DNA of 64,000 nt from an uncultured Hyphomonadaceae bacterium (GTDB lineage Bacteria > Pseudomonadota > Alphaproteobacteria > Caulobacterales > Hyphomonadaceae), in assembly GCA_938084575.1 (NCBI GenBank), contig CALKFG010000002.1:62001-126000 (forward strand), written 5' to 3'. Position 1 is the stretch's first letter, and each line of letters starts with the position of its first letter. Positions 37,808-46,428 of the stretch are shown here, in pieces. The notes below the pieces were generated by a model that was not told where the DNA came from, ran no database searches, and was given only the letters and a program-made list of their open reading frames with translations. The position numbers and the translations under genes were made by a program.

Positions 37808-40030
37808 ATGAGCTTTCCAGACCGACAAACTGTCCTGGACTTCCTCCGGGACAATCCGCAGATGACGCGAAAGCAGGACATTGCGCGCGGTCTCGATGTG
37901 AAAGGCCGGGAGCGCCAGACCCTCCGCCAGATCCTGAAAGAAATGGAGGCTGAGGGCAGCCTCAGCCCGACCGGGAAGCGGGCGTATGCCCGCAGCGACC
38001 TGCCGCCGCCGACCTGTATCATCCGGTTTGAGCGGATCGACACGGGGGGTGACCTGGTGGCCCGCGCCATGGGCAAGGACGGCCCGTTCGGTCCCGACCT
38101 GCTGTTTGACGGCTATGCCGGCAAGAGCCGCGGCCCGGCCCCCGGCATTGGCGATCGCGGCCTGGCCCGTCTGCGCCAGGACGAGACCGGATGGTCGGTC
38201 CGCCTGATCAAGCTGTTCGAGACCCGGGACGAGGAGTCGCCCCTGACCGGCGTCTATGAGACCACCGGGCGCGGTGGCCGCATCCGCCCGGCCAGCCGCA
38301 AGGAAAAACGCACCCTCCTGGTCCGGGAAGAGGACCGCAACGGCGCCGAGCCCGGCGACCTGGTCAAGGTCCTGCCCCTGCCGCAGCGCGACCGCGGCCC
38401 GGTCCGGGCCCGCATCCTTGACATTCTCGGCCGGGAAGACGATCCCCGGGCGGCTTCGCTCCTGGCCATTGCCGCCCATGACCTGCCGGTTGATTTTCCC
38501 GATGCGGTGCTGGCCGAAGCCCGCCGCGCCAGCCCGGCCCCGACTGCCCGCGAGGATCTGCGGTCGCTGCCGCTGATCACCATCGATCCGGCCGATGCCC
38601 GCGACCATGATGACGCCATCTATGCGCAGGCCACCGAGACCGGCTGGCGGGTCGTCATCGCCATTGCCGACGTCGCCGCCTATGTCACGTCCGAAACCGC
38701 GCTGGACCAGGAAGCCCGCCGGCGGGGCAACTCCACCTATTTCCCCGACCGGGTGGTGCCAATGCTGCCCCTCGCCCTGTCGGCCGGCGACTGTTCGCTC
38801 AAACAGGATGAGGACCGGCTGTGCTTCGCCGTGGAGCTGCAGATCTCCCCACAGGGCACCAAGCAGGGGCACCGCTTCTTCCGCGCGATCATGCGCTCGG
38901 CCGCAGCCCTGTCCTATGAAGAAGCCCAGACCGCCATTGACGGTTACCCCAGCGACCGGGCCGCGCCGCTGCTCGACACGGTGCTGAGACCGCTCTGGGG
39001 TGCCTATCACGCCCTTGAGACGGCACGCCAGGCCCGCGCCCCCCTCGCCCTCGACCTGCCCGAGCGCAAGATCGAAATTGACGCCGAAGGCCAGGTCACC
39101 GGCATCCGGACCAAAGCGCGGTTCGACGCCCACAAGCTGGTCGAGGAAATGATGATCCAGGCCAATGTTGCCGCTGCCGAAACGCTGGAGGACAAACAGG
39201 CCAGGCTTCTCTACCGGGTGCATGACAGCCCGAGCGACGCCAAAATGGCCGCCCTGGCCGATTTCCTCAGCACGCTCGACGTCAAATGGCCGCTGGGCGA
39301 AGTGCCCCAGACCGGCCGGTTCAACCGCCTGCTGGCCGATTTCGACGGCACGGACTCGGCCGAGGCGATTTCGGAAATTGTCCTGCGCAGCCAGGCCCAG
39401 GCCATATACAGCCCGGACAATATTGGCCATTTTGGCCTCAACCTGTTGCGCTATGCGCATTTTACCTCACCCATACGACGCTACAGCGACCTGATCGTCC
39501 ACCGGGCCTTGATCGCCGCGCTCGGCCTCGGGCCTGATGGGCTGAGCCAGGCCGACATGGTCGGCCTCGATGCGCTCGCGACCCATCTGGTGATGACCGA
39601 ACGCCGGTCGATGGCCGCTGAACGGGACGCCAATGACCGTTACCTGGCGCGGTTCCTGGCCGATCAGCTGGGGGCTGAATTCGAAGGCCGGATCACCGGC
39701 ATGGCCAAAGCCGGCCTGTTCGTTCGCCTCGCCGGGACCGGCGCCGACGGCTTCGTCCCGGCCGCCACGCTGTCGCAGGATTTCTGGCATTTCGCGGACG
39801 GCGAAATGGCGATGGTCGCCGATCGCTCCGGAAAACGGTATGAAATGGGCCAGGAGGTCACGGTCCGGCTGAACGAGGTCACACCGCTGGAAGGCGGCCT
39901 GTTGCTGGACATGCTCAGCCCCCCGAGGCCGGCACGCCCGGGCCATAAAACCACCGGGCGCCGGCGGGGCTCAGGCCCGGCTGGTCGGAGTGGTCGGCAA
40001 GGAAAATCAAAAGGACGCCGCCGCTCATGA
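37808..40030 (+). CDS. rnr: Ribonuclease R
   Basis: A 740-residue processive 3'-5' exoribonuclease. An N-terminal winged-helix region and cold-shock domains are followed by the RNB domain with ITIDPADARDHDDAI (catalytic aspartates), SPIRRYSDL, and a C-terminal S1 domain (GRITGMAKAGLFVRL). A Gly/Arg/Lys-rich tail follows. The last four bases overlap the start of the nudix gene as ATGA. Confidence 0.96.
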   Translation: MSFPDRQTVLDFLRDNPQMTRKQDIARGLDVKGRERQTLRQILKEMEAEGSLSPTGKRAYARSDLPPPTCIIRFERIDTGGDLVARAMGKDGPFGPDLLFDGYAGKSRGPAPGIGDRGLARLRQDETGWSVRLIKLFETRDEESPLTGVYETTGRGGRIRPASRKEKRTLLVREEDRNGAEPGDLVKVLPLPQRDRGPVRARILDILGREDDPRAASLLAIAAHDLPVDFPDAVLAEARRASPAPTAREDLRSLPLITIDPADARDHDDAIYAQATETGWRVVIAIADVAAYVTSETALDQEARRRGNSTYFPDRVVPMLPLALSAGDCSLKQDEDRLCFAVELQISPQGTKQGHRFFRAIMRSAAALSYEEAQTAIDGYPSDRAAPLLDTVLRPLWGAYHALETARQARAPLALDLPERKIEIDAEGQVTGIRTKARFDAHKLVEEMMIQANVAAAETLEDKQARLLYRVHDSPSDAKMAALADFLSTLDVKWPLGEVPQTGRFNRLLADFDGTDSAEAISEIVLRSQAQAIYSPDNIGHFGLNLLRYAHFTSPIRRYSDLIVHRALIAALGLGPDGLSQADMVGLDALATHLVMTERRSMAAERDANDRYLARFLADQLGAEFEGRITGMAKAGLFVRLAGTGADGFVPAATLSQDFWHFADGEMAMVADRSGKRYEMGQEVTVRLNEVTPLEGGLLLDMLSPPRPARPGHKTTGRRRGSGPAGRSGRQGKSKGRRRS

Positions 40031-40758
40031 GCCAGACAGACATGATCCAGACCGCCTTTGACCGCGAAAGCGCAGATGAGGTCATCCTGAAGGGCCGTCC
40101 GTCGCCCCGGCCACGTGACGCCGCCACCCTGATTCTGGTTCGCCGCGATGCTGCCCAGCCCCGGGTGCTGATGGGCAAGCGGTCCAGAGGGCATGACTTC
40201 ATGCCGGACAAATATGTCTTTCCAGGGGGCCGGGTGGATCCGCAGGACGGGCGGGTTTTCACCATCAGCGAGCTCAATCCGGATACCGACCGGCTTCTGC
40301 GCTTCAAGTCCCGTCGCTCCCCCAGGGCGTTCGCCCTGACGGCGATTCGCGAAACCTTCGAGGAAACCGGCTTGCTGATGGGCCGATACGCCGACACGCC
40401 GGCGCGTGCCCCGGCCGGCTGGCAACCGCTCTATGCGCTGAACATCGCGCCCTGCCTGAAGGATCTGCACTTTATCGGCCGGGCCATCACCCCACCTTAT
40501 CGCCCGAAGCGGTTCGATGCGCGCTTCTTCATGGCCGAGGCCGAGAAGGTCCTGATCGACGACCGTCCGCCGCTTGACGGCGCCGAGCTGCACGACCTGC
40601 AATGGGTCACGCTGGCGGATGCCAAGACGCTCGACCTGCCCGGCGTTACCCGGTTCATGCTGGACGAAATCGGCGACCGGCTCGACAGGCGCAGCCCCTC
40701 CGGTCCGCCCTTTCTGCGCTGGACACGGTCGGGGCATTCACAGGACCGGATTCTCTAA
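40027..40758 (+). CDS. NUDIX hydrolase
   Basis: A 243-residue hydrolase of nucleoside-diphosphate-linked compounds. The segments KYVFPGGRVD and ALTAIRETFEETGLL give a NUDIX box (REXXEEXG) with a long insert between the glycine loop and the helix, like the NUDT19/RP2 group. The substrate is unknown; CoA or other diphosphate compounds are possible. The start is set by the ATGA overlap with rnr. Confidence 0.88.
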   Translation: MSQTDMIQTAFDRESADEVILKGRPSPRPRDAATLILVRRDAAQPRVLMGKRSRGHDFMPDKYVFPGGRVDPQDGRVFTISELNPDTDRLLRFKSRRSPRAFALTAIRETFEETGLLMGRYADTPARAPAGWQPLYALNIAPCLKDLHFIGRAITPPYRPKRFDARFFMAEAEKVLIDDRPPLDGAELHDLQWVTLADAKTLDLPGVTRFMLDEIGDRLDRRSPSGPPFLRWTRSGHSQDRIL

Positions 40759-40781
40759 GCGGGTCTGCGCAGTTTGGGTGC

Positions 40782-40810
40782 TTGACTTCCGGCTCTCACA
40801 GCGTCATTAG
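40782..40810 (+). promoter_or_regulatory. Candidate rpmG promoter
   Basis: -35 TTGACT (40782-40787), a 17-base spacer, and -10 CATTAG (40805-40810), about 40 bases before the rpmG ATG. The -35 is strong and the -10 is weak. This would allow rpmG to be expressed apart from rnr-nudix. Confidence 0.5.
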
Positions 40811-40850
40811 ACGCGCTTTCTAGTTTCGCCCCAAGACAAGGCACAGTGAC

Positions 40851-41018
40851 ATGGCCAAACCGGCAACCATCAAAATTCGCCTGAATTCAACTGCAGGCAC
40901 CGGCTTTTTCTACGTCACGAAAAAGAACCCCCGCAACATGACTGAAAAAATGGTCAAGCGGAAATACGACCCCGTCGTGCGCAAGCATGTCGAGTTCAAG
41001 GAAGGCAAGATCAAATAG
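40851..41018 (+). CDS. rpmG: 50S ribosomal protein L33
   Basis: A 55-residue protein missing from the ORF track because of its length. It starts [22 protein letters not shown] and continues [18 protein letters not shown], ending EFKEGKIK, the standard bacterial L33. This copy lacks the CxxC zinc pairs, so it is the zinc-independent (C-) form. AAGG lies about 8 bases before the ATG. A strong terminator follows. Confidence 0.96.
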   Translation: MAKPATIKIRLNSTAGTGFFYVTKKNPRNMTEKMVKRKYDPVVRKHVEFKEGKIK

Positions 41019-41042
41019 GCCGGGCCTGTTTCGAATCACCAG

Positions 41043-41070
41043 CCGGATCCCCCTGGGGTCCGGTTTTTTT
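41043..41070 (+). terminator. Rho-independent terminator after rpmG
   Basis: CCGGA-t-CCCC / GGGGTCCGG, a 9-pair stem with one bulge and a 2-base loop, is followed by seven T. It starts 24 bases after the rpmG stop. It is the strongest terminator in the window. Confidence 0.92.
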
Positions 41071-41119
41071 ATATCAGACGACACGGCATCACTGACCGCC
41101 GGCACGCCGGCGCAGCACC

Positions 41120-41512
41120 TCAGGCCGCGGCGCGGTCGCTGACGAGCTGGGCCACAGTCTCGAGGAAGGACCGGACCTGTATCGGTTTGGACAAATAGCC
41201 CTCGCACCCGGCTTCCCGCACCAGAATTTCATCCGTTCGCATGGCAAAGGCCGTTACAGCAAGGACCGGTATTTTGCGGGTGCGGTCATCATCCTTGAGC
41301 CAGCGCGTAATATCCAGCCCCGACACTTCCGGCAGCTGAATGTCCATGACGATCAGGTCCGGTTGCTGTTCAAGCGCCAGGCTGACGGCCTTGGACCCGT
41401 CGGTGCATTTCAGCGTTTCATAACCGGTGGCCTCAAGCAGATCGTTAAACAACCGCATGTTGAGCGCATTGTCTTCGACGATCAGAACCCGCAATTTCCG
41501 GTCTGTGGTCAT
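41120..41512 (-). CDS. divK: Single-domain response regulator DivK
   Basis: A 130-residue receiver with no output domain. The phospho-acceptor is Asp57 in VMDIQLPE, with acidic residues at VEDN and the conserved Lys in YLSKPI. The sequence [23 protein letters not shown] is strongly DivK-like. In Caulobacter, DivK controls polarity and CtrA activity via DivJ, PleC and DivL. Start 41512 fits the DivK N-terminus; the track's extra nine residues lack support. There is no pleD beside it. It is convergent with rpmG and divergent from dinB. Confidence 0.92.
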   Translation of the reverse strand: MTTDRKLRVLIVEDNALNMRLFNDLLEATGYETLKCTDGSKAVSLALEQQPDLIVMDIQLPEVSGLDITRWLKDDDRTRKIPVLAVTAFAMRTDEILVREAGCEGYLSKPIQVRSFLETVAQLVSDRAAA

Positions 41513-41640
41513 CTGTGTCGGTCCACCACTGCTCAGCATTCTGCTGTTTCACTATCCCTAACAGATTATCCTCATGATCGTTAAGGTTTGTTTGAGAGCC
41601 GTTTAAGCCTAGACTGAGCGCTTCGGATCAGGATCCCGAT

Positions 41641-42933
41641 ATGTCTGTATTCTGTCGCGACTGCGATACGCGCCTCAAGGAGGGCGCCGACCAGTGCCCG
41701 ACCTGCCGGAGCACCCGGATCGTATCGCACCCGCGCCTCGACGACTTGCACATCGCTCATATCGATTGTGATGCCTTTTACGCAGCCATTGAAAAGCGTG
41801 ATGATCCCAGCCTGAGAGATCGCCCGGTGATCGTTGGCGGCGGCACACGCGGCGTTGTGGCCACCTGCTGTTATATTGCGCGCCTGCACGGCGTCCGCTC
41901 GGCGATGCCGATGTATAAGGCGCTCAAGGCCTGCCCGGAAGCCATCGTCGTGCGCCCCCGGCGCGACGCCTATCTGACGGCCTCGCGCCAGATCCGAACC
42001 CTGATGCAGGCTCTGACACCACAAGTGGAAATGATCTCCATCGATGAAGCCTATCTTGACCTGTCCGGCACCCAGCGCCTGCACAATGCCAGCCCTGCCA
42101 TCGCCCTGGCCCGGCTGGCCCGGCGAATCGAAGCCGCGGTTGGCATCACCATCTCGATCGGTCTGTCGGAGAATAAATTCCTCGCCAAGACGGCCAGTGA
42201 AATTGACAAGCCGCGCGGATTCGCGGCCCTGGGGCAGGCCGAAGCCGCCGCCTTCCTTGCCCCCAAACCGGTCGGCTTCCTGCATGGTGTCGGACGGCAA
42301 CTGGCCGGAAAGCTGGAAAGGGACAATCTGCGCACTGTCGGCGACCTTCAGGCAACACCCCCGCGTGACCTGATTGCCCGCTACGGAGAAACCGGCCTGT
42401 GGCTGCATCAGCGCGCCTATGGTCGGGATGATCGCAAGGTCCAGCCCGACAGCGACCGAAAGTCAGTGTCATCGGAGCGCACGTTCAGGACCGACCTGAG
42501 CACGCTGACGGATCTTGAGGATCAGCTCTGGCAGGTCTGCGACGAGACTGCCCGCCGGGCCAAAAAGCACGGTGTCGCCGGGGCCAGCGTCACCCTCAAG
42601 CTCAAGACCCAGACATTCCGAACCCTGACGCGATCGGTGATGCTGAAGGCGCCCACTCAGCTGGCCCAGACCCTTTTCCGCGCTGTCCAGCCCTTGCTGG
42701 CCCGGGAAGCCCGGACGGGCATTTCCTTCCGCCTGATCGGCGTCGGCCTGTCGGCCCTCAGCCCCGCCCGCGAAGATCTCCCGGACCTGATTGACCCGCG
42801 AATATACAAACGGGCACAGGCGGAACGGGCGTCTGATCAGGCCCGGGACCGGTTTGGCGACAAGGCCGTCCTGACGGGCCGCGCCATGCGCTCACGCGGG
42901 CCCGACGTCGCCGGCAAGCCCGGCGAAGAGTGA
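41641..42933 (+). CDS. dinB: DNA polymerase IV (DinB), zinc-ribbon form
   Basis: A 430-residue Y-family translesion polymerase. An N-terminal four-cysteine ribbon (CRDC...CPTC, residues 5-22) precedes the polymerase domain, with catalytic HIDCDAFYAAIE and SIDEAYLDLSG. The little-finger domain follows. Alphaproteobacterial DinB often has this ribbon. I do not see an obvious clamp-binding motif at the C-terminus. No LexA box is apparent upstream. It overlaps the next gene by GTGA. Confidence 0.94.
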   Translation: MSVFCRDCDTRLKEGADQCPTCRSTRIVSHPRLDDLHIAHIDCDAFYAAIEKRDDPSLRDRPVIVGGGTRGVVATCCYIARLHGVRSAMPMYKALKACPEAIVVRPRRDAYLTASRQIRTLMQALTPQVEMISIDEAYLDLSGTQRLHNASPAIALARLARRIEAAVGITISIGLSENKFLAKTASEIDKPRGFAALGQAEAAAFLAPKPVGFLHGVGRQLAGKLERDNLRTVGDLQATPPRDLIARYGETGLWLHQRAYGRDDRKVQPDSDRKSVSSERTFRTDLSTLTDLEDQLWQVCDETARRAKKHGVAGASVTLKLKTQTFRTLTRSVMLKAPTQLAQTLFRAVQPLLAREARTGISFRLIGVGLSALSPAREDLPDLIDPRIYKRAQAERASDQARDRFGDKAVLTGRAMRSRGPDVAGKPGEE

Positions 42934-43349
42934 CCGCGGTCCTGATCACCGTCTGGAGCGCCCTGGCTACGGTCTGGACCAGCCTCGCCTGGCTTGGCGT
43001 CATCTACCTCATGTCCCTTGGCGCACTGTGCTGGGGGGCGCCCGGGCTGGCCCAGCGGTTTTTTGGCGGATTTGCCGCGACCGCGCGGCTGAATGCGCTT
43101 GAGGGCGGGCTCCGGCTGCTGTTCGGAATCGGGCTTATCGGGCATGCGCCCGCCAGCCGCATGCCGGGTCTTCTGGCCATGATCGGGCTGTTTCTTGCCG
43201 TCACCGCCTGCCTTCTGATCTCACTCTACCCGCTGCACCGGGCCGATGCCCGCTGGGCCGTCCCTCTGGTCCAGCGTCATGTCCGCCTGATCGGCACCAC
43301 GGCCTTTCCCCTCGCTGCAGGGCTCGCCTTCCTGCTCATGCCGCTGTGA
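42930..43349 (+). CDS. Small integral membrane protein of unknown function
   Basis: A 139-residue protein with about four hydrophobic segments and little else. It starts with GTG inside the dinB stop (GTGA), so it is translationally coupled to dinB. I do not recognise a family. Short basic loops (RFFGGFAATARLNALEGGLR, HRADARW) suggest cytoplasmic positions. Coupling to a translesion polymerase is odd and may be incidental. Confidence 0.7.
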   Translation: MTAVLITVWSALATVWTSLAWLGVIYLMSLGALCWGAPGLAQRFFGGFAATARLNALEGGLRLLFGIGLIGHAPASRMPGLLAMIGLFLAVTACLLISLYPLHRADARWAVPLVQRHVRLIGTTAFPLAAGLAFLLMPL

Positions 43350-43415
43350 ACGTCTTGCCCTTCGGGGCGCCTTGCGGCAACACCAAGTCAGGAACCACGC
43401 AAGAGGAGGTCACGC

Positions 43416-43874
43416 ATGTCTTCACCGGAACAAAAGCTGGCCGGGCTCGGCATCACGCTGCCCACCCCCATGGCCGCCGTTGCCAATTACGTTCCCTATG
43501 TGATTACGGGATCACTGCTTCACGTGTCCGGCCAGGTCAGCGCCGATGCCAATGGCCTGGTCAGGGGCCGTCTGGGGGACAGTCTCGACCTCGCTGCCGG
43601 GCAGGCGGCTGCGCGGCTGTGTGGACTCAATCTGCTGGCCCAGTGCCTGGCCGCGACCGGCGACCTGGGACGGATTAGCCGGGTCGTCAAGCTGGGCGGT
43701 TTCGTCAATGCAGCGCCCGACTTTGTCGACATTCCGCAGGTCATCAATGGCTGTTCCGACCTTATGGTTGACGTCTTCGGTGATGCCGGACGACATGCCC
43801 GGTTCGCTGTTGCCAGCCCGGTCCTGCCGCTGGGTGTCGCGGTTGAGATTGACGGAATCTTTGAACTTGGCTGA
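43416..43874 (+). CDS. RidA-like (YjgF/YER057c/UK114) family protein
   Basis: A 152-residue protein of the cd02199-like branch, with YVPYVITGSLLHVSGQ and AGRHARFAVASPVLPLGVAVEI. RidA itself hydrolyses reactive enamine/imine intermediates from threonine dehydratase; this branch is less studied and its activity is uncertain. GAGGAGG lies 6 bases before the ATG, an excellent ribosome site. The stop overlaps the phosphodiesterase start by eight bases. Confidence 0.9.
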   Translation: MSSPEQKLAGLGITLPTPMAAVANYVPYVITGSLLHVSGQVSADANGLVRGRLGDSLDLAAGQAAARLCGLNLLAQCLAATGDLGRISRVVKLGGFVNAAPDFVDIPQVINGCSDLMVDVFGDAGRHARFAVASPVLPLGVAVEIDGIFELG

Positions 43875-44592
43875 GGCCTTTACGCTTGGCGATTTTGATT
43901 ACGCCCATCGTGGCCTGTGGACACAGGCCGGTCCGCCCGAGAACAGCCTGGCCGCCTTTGCCGCGGCGGCGGCCAAGGGCTATGGCGTCGAACTCGACGT
44001 GCGGCCGTCTCTCGACGGCGTTCCGGTTGTTTTTCATGACCGCACCCTCGACCGCATGACCGGCCAGACCGGGCCGGTCGCAGACCGCCACCATCGCGAT
44101 CTGAAGCAGATGCGGTTGCGCGGCAGCGACGAGACCCTTCCGACCCTGGAGATGCTGCTTGAGCGCTGGCCGGGCCAGACGCCGATCCTGTGCGAGATCA
44201 AGATCGATGGAGACACTGATCCGGCCGGGTTTGCCCGGACCGTTGGCGGGATGCTGTCGGCCCGGGACCTGCCCGTCGCCGCAATGAGCTTCTCCCCGGG
44301 CGCGGTCGCGGCGCTGCCTGCCGGGCTGATGCGCGGTCAGCTGTTCGAGGCCTCCGACTCCGACCCGCCAGCCGACCGGACCCGCCTGCTGGACCGGGTC
44401 GCCGCCGGTGGGGCCGACTATCTCGCTGTGGCCCTGTCTGATTCCGCCTGGATGTCAGATTGGGCCCGCGCCCATGGCCTCCCCCTGACCGTCTGGACCG
44501 TCCGGGATTCCGGCCTTATCCCCGGGCTTATGCAACAGGTTGATGCGGTGATTTTCGAAGGATTCGAACCGGCGCTGGCCAAGCGGCGTTAG
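43867..44592 (+). CDS. Glycerophosphodiester phosphodiesterase family protein
   Basis: A 241-residue TIM-barrel phosphodiesterase, cytoplasmic by lack of a signal. The catalytic pattern AHRGLW, PENSLAAF, ELDVRPSLDG, FHDRTLDR and CEIKID is complete. No ATG begins the domain: the first Met in frame is after the catalytic residues or far inside the RidA gene. I choose TTG 43867, overlapping the RidA stop; TTG 43861 is the alternative. Translational coupling to the RidA-like gene is likely. Confidence 0.87.
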   Translation: MAEAFTLGDFDYAHRGLWTQAGPPENSLAAFAAAAAKGYGVELDVRPSLDGVPVVFHDRTLDRMTGQTGPVADRHHRDLKQMRLRGSDETLPTLEMLLERWPGQTPILCEIKIDGDTDPAGFARTVGGMLSARDLPVAAMSFSPGAVAALPAGLMRGQLFEASDSDPPADRTRLLDRVAAGGADYLAVALSDSAWMSDWARAHGLPLTVWTVRDSGLIPGLMQQVDAVIFEGFEPALAKRR

Positions 44593-44610
44593 GGACCTAC
44601 ACTGGACATT

Positions 44611-45798
44611 ATGGATGATAAAACCCCGCATATCCGGATGATAACCGGCCTCGACGAGGTCACCGAGGCGGCCTGGGACCGGGTCGCCAATCCGGAGGGG
44701 GAACCCTATGACCCGTTTCTCAGCTGGGCCTTTCTCGAGGCCCTTGAGCGCAGCGGCGCCGTGGCGCCGGAGACCGGCTGGACGCCGTGCCACCTGCTGC
44801 TGGAAACGGGCGCGGGAGAGGTCCTGGCGGCCCTGCCGCTTTATGCCAAAACCCACAGCCAGGGCGAATTTGTGTTCGATCATGCCTGGGCCGATGCCTA
44901 TGAGCGTGCCGGGGGGCAGTATTTTCCGAAACTTCTCAACGCGGTGCCGTTTACGCCGGTGACGGGGCGCCGGCGCCTGACGACGCCGGGACCCGACGCC
45001 GAGCGCTGGCGACAGGCGCTTCTGATGGGCGCCATCCAGCTGGCCGAGCAGAATGAGTTTTCATCCCTGCATCTCAATTTCCTGACAGGCACAGAGGCCG
45101 GGCAGCTTGAAACGGAGGGCCTGCTGATTCGCGACGATCAGCAATTCCACTGGGTGAATCACGGCTATGACAGCTTCGACGACGTGCTGGCCACACTGTC
45201 CTCGGCCAAGCGGAAAAACCTTCGCAAGGAACGGCACAAGGCCCAGCAGGGGCTGGATTTCGTCCAGCTGACCGGCGCTGAGATCGGCGCAGAACACTGG
45301 GATGCGTTTTATGCCTTCTATATCGATACCGGCAGCCGGAAATGGGGACAGCCCTATCTCAACCGCGAGACATTTGCGCTTCTGGGCGACCGGCTGGCGG
45401 AGAAAATTCTTTTAATACTGGCCTATGAAGAGGGCGTTCCGATTGCCGGCGCCCTCAACTTCATCGGGGATGAGACCCTGTATGGCCGCTATTGGGGTTG
45501 TGCCTATGCCCGGCCGATGCTGCATTTCGAAACCTGTTATTATCAAGCGATGGATTATGCCATTGCGCACCGGCTGCGGACCGTGGAAGCCGGGGCACAG
45601 GGGGGGCATAAGCTGGCGCGCGGCTATGTGCCGACCAAGACCCATTCGGCGCACTGGATCGCGCATCCCGGTCTGCGCACGGCAATCGATCACTATCTCC
45701 GCCGCGAACGGGCCGCCGTGGACGAAGAAGCCGCTTATCTGCGGACACGAACGCCGTTCAAGAAACCCAGCCCCGAGAACCAGGATCCCGGACCATGA
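44611..45798 (+). CDS. FemAB-like GNAT-fold protein (DUF482)
   Basis: A 395-residue protein of the DUF482 group, annotated elsewhere as peptidoglycan-related acyltransferase or GNAT protein. Motifs DPFLSWAFLEALERSG, SSLHLNFLT, SSAKRKNLRKERHK, FYIDTGSRKWGQPYL, GCAYARPMLHFETCYYQ and GAQGGHKLARGY are family hallmarks. The substrate is unknown. It sits 18 bases after the phosphodiesterase gene and overlaps the HIT gene as ATGA. Confidence 0.85.
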   Translation: MDDKTPHIRMITGLDEVTEAAWDRVANPEGEPYDPFLSWAFLEALERSGAVAPETGWTPCHLLLETGAGEVLAALPLYAKTHSQGEFVFDHAWADAYERAGGQYFPKLLNAVPFTPVTGRRRLTTPGPDAERWRQALLMGAIQLAEQNEFSSLHLNFLTGTEAGQLETEGLLIRDDQQFHWVNHGYDSFDDVLATLSSAKRKNLRKERHKAQQGLDFVQLTGAEIGAEHWDAFYAFYIDTGSRKWGQPYLNRETFALLGDRLAEKILLILAYEEGVPIAGALNFIGDETLYGRYWGCAYARPMLHFETCYYQAMDYAIAHRLRTVEAGAQGGHKLARGYVPTKTHSAHWIAHPGLRTAIDHYLRRERAAVDEEAAYLRTRTPFKKPSPENQDPGP

Positions 45799-46232
45799 CG
45801 CTGCATGCCCCCTATGACCCCGGCAATATTTTTGCCCAGATTCTGCGCGGAACACTGCCCTGTATTCCGGTCTATGAAGACGATGTCGCGCTCGCATTCA
45901 TGGACGTTTTTCCCCAGGCTGACGGGCATGTCCTGGTCATCCCCAAACAGGTCGAAGCCCGCACCATCCTGGATATGCCGGAGACGCATCTCGGGCCCTA
46001 TATGCAGCAGGTCCAGACTGTCGCCCGGGCGGTTGAAAAAGGTCTGACGCCGGACGGGCTGGTGCTGACGCAGTTCAATGGCGCGCCCGCGGGGCAGACC
46101 GTTTTTCACCTGCACGTTCACATCATTCCACGCTGGAGCGACGTTCCCCTGGGCCGTCATGGCGATGGCAAAATGGCCACGCCGGACCAGCTGGAGCCGT
46201 TCGCCAGCCGTATCCGGGCGGCGCTGGCCTGA
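45795..46232 (+). CDS. HIT family nucleotide hydrolase/transferase
   Basis: A 145-residue histidine-triad protein, HINT-like, with the catalytic HLHVHIIP and N-terminal FMDVFPQADGHVLVIPK. Members hydrolyse adenosine phosphoramidates. The start overlaps the previous stop as ATGA. The last 152 bases are duplicated just downstream as a decayed copy, but this gene itself is intact with a normal stop (TGA). Confidence 0.9.
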   Translation: MTLHAPYDPGNIFAQILRGTLPCIPVYEDDVALAFMDVFPQADGHVLVIPKQVEARTILDMPETHLGPYMQQVQTVARAVEKGLTPDGLVLTQFNGAPAGQTVFHLHVHIIPRWSDVPLGRHGDGKMATPDQLEPFASRIRAALA

Positions 46233-46428
46233 GGTCTAAAGTCCGAGGCGCGCCCGCAGGGCAGACCGGTTTTCACCGGCACGTTCACATCATGCCACGA
46301 TGGAGCGACGGTCCCCCTGGTCCGTCATGGCGATGGCAAAATGGCCACGCCGGACCAGCTTGAGCCGTTCACCAGCCGTATCCGGGCGGCGCTGGCCAGA
46401 GGTCTAAAGTCCGAGGCGCGCCCGCAGG
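46081..46428. repeat. Imperfect 168-bp tandem duplication across the hit/gatB convergent junction
   Basis: Unit 1 is 46081-46247 and unit 2 is 46248-46415, with a third partial 13-base copy at 46416-46428. I count about ten substitutions and one inserted C, so identity is about 93%. Each unit begins gcgcgcccgcRgg, present in the hit coding sequence and again in the gatB 3' end. The unit thus runs from inside hit to inside gatB. Confidence 0.93.
46248..46400 (+). pseudogene. Decayed 3' fragment of the HIT gene
   Basis: This is the second copy of the hit 3' end (from GQTVFHLHVHIIP onwards) made by the tandem duplication. It has no start, an inserted C that shifts the frame, and its TGA is changed to AGA at 46398-46400. 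It fills the gap between the true hit stop and gatB. The 203-residue track ORF starting at 46341 reads out of it antisense into gatB and is not a gene. Confidence 0.82.

Noticed and set aside
36893-39460. An 855-residue minus-strand ORF opposite the M23 lipoprotein gene and rnr
   Set aside because: It is antisense to two well-supported genes and has no recognisable domain. Gly/Gln/Arg-rich low-complexity translation is typical of a reverse-frame shadow in GC-rich DNA.
39664-40737. A 357-residue minus-strand ORF opposite the rnr end and the nudix gene
   Set aside because: The plus-strand nudix gene has its signature and is coupled to rnr. The reverse frame has no domain.
41540-41640. Possible CtrA box (TTAA-N7-TTAA) between divK and dinB
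   Set aside because: TTAA occurs twice, but the spacing is 18 bases rather than seven, so the motif is not met.
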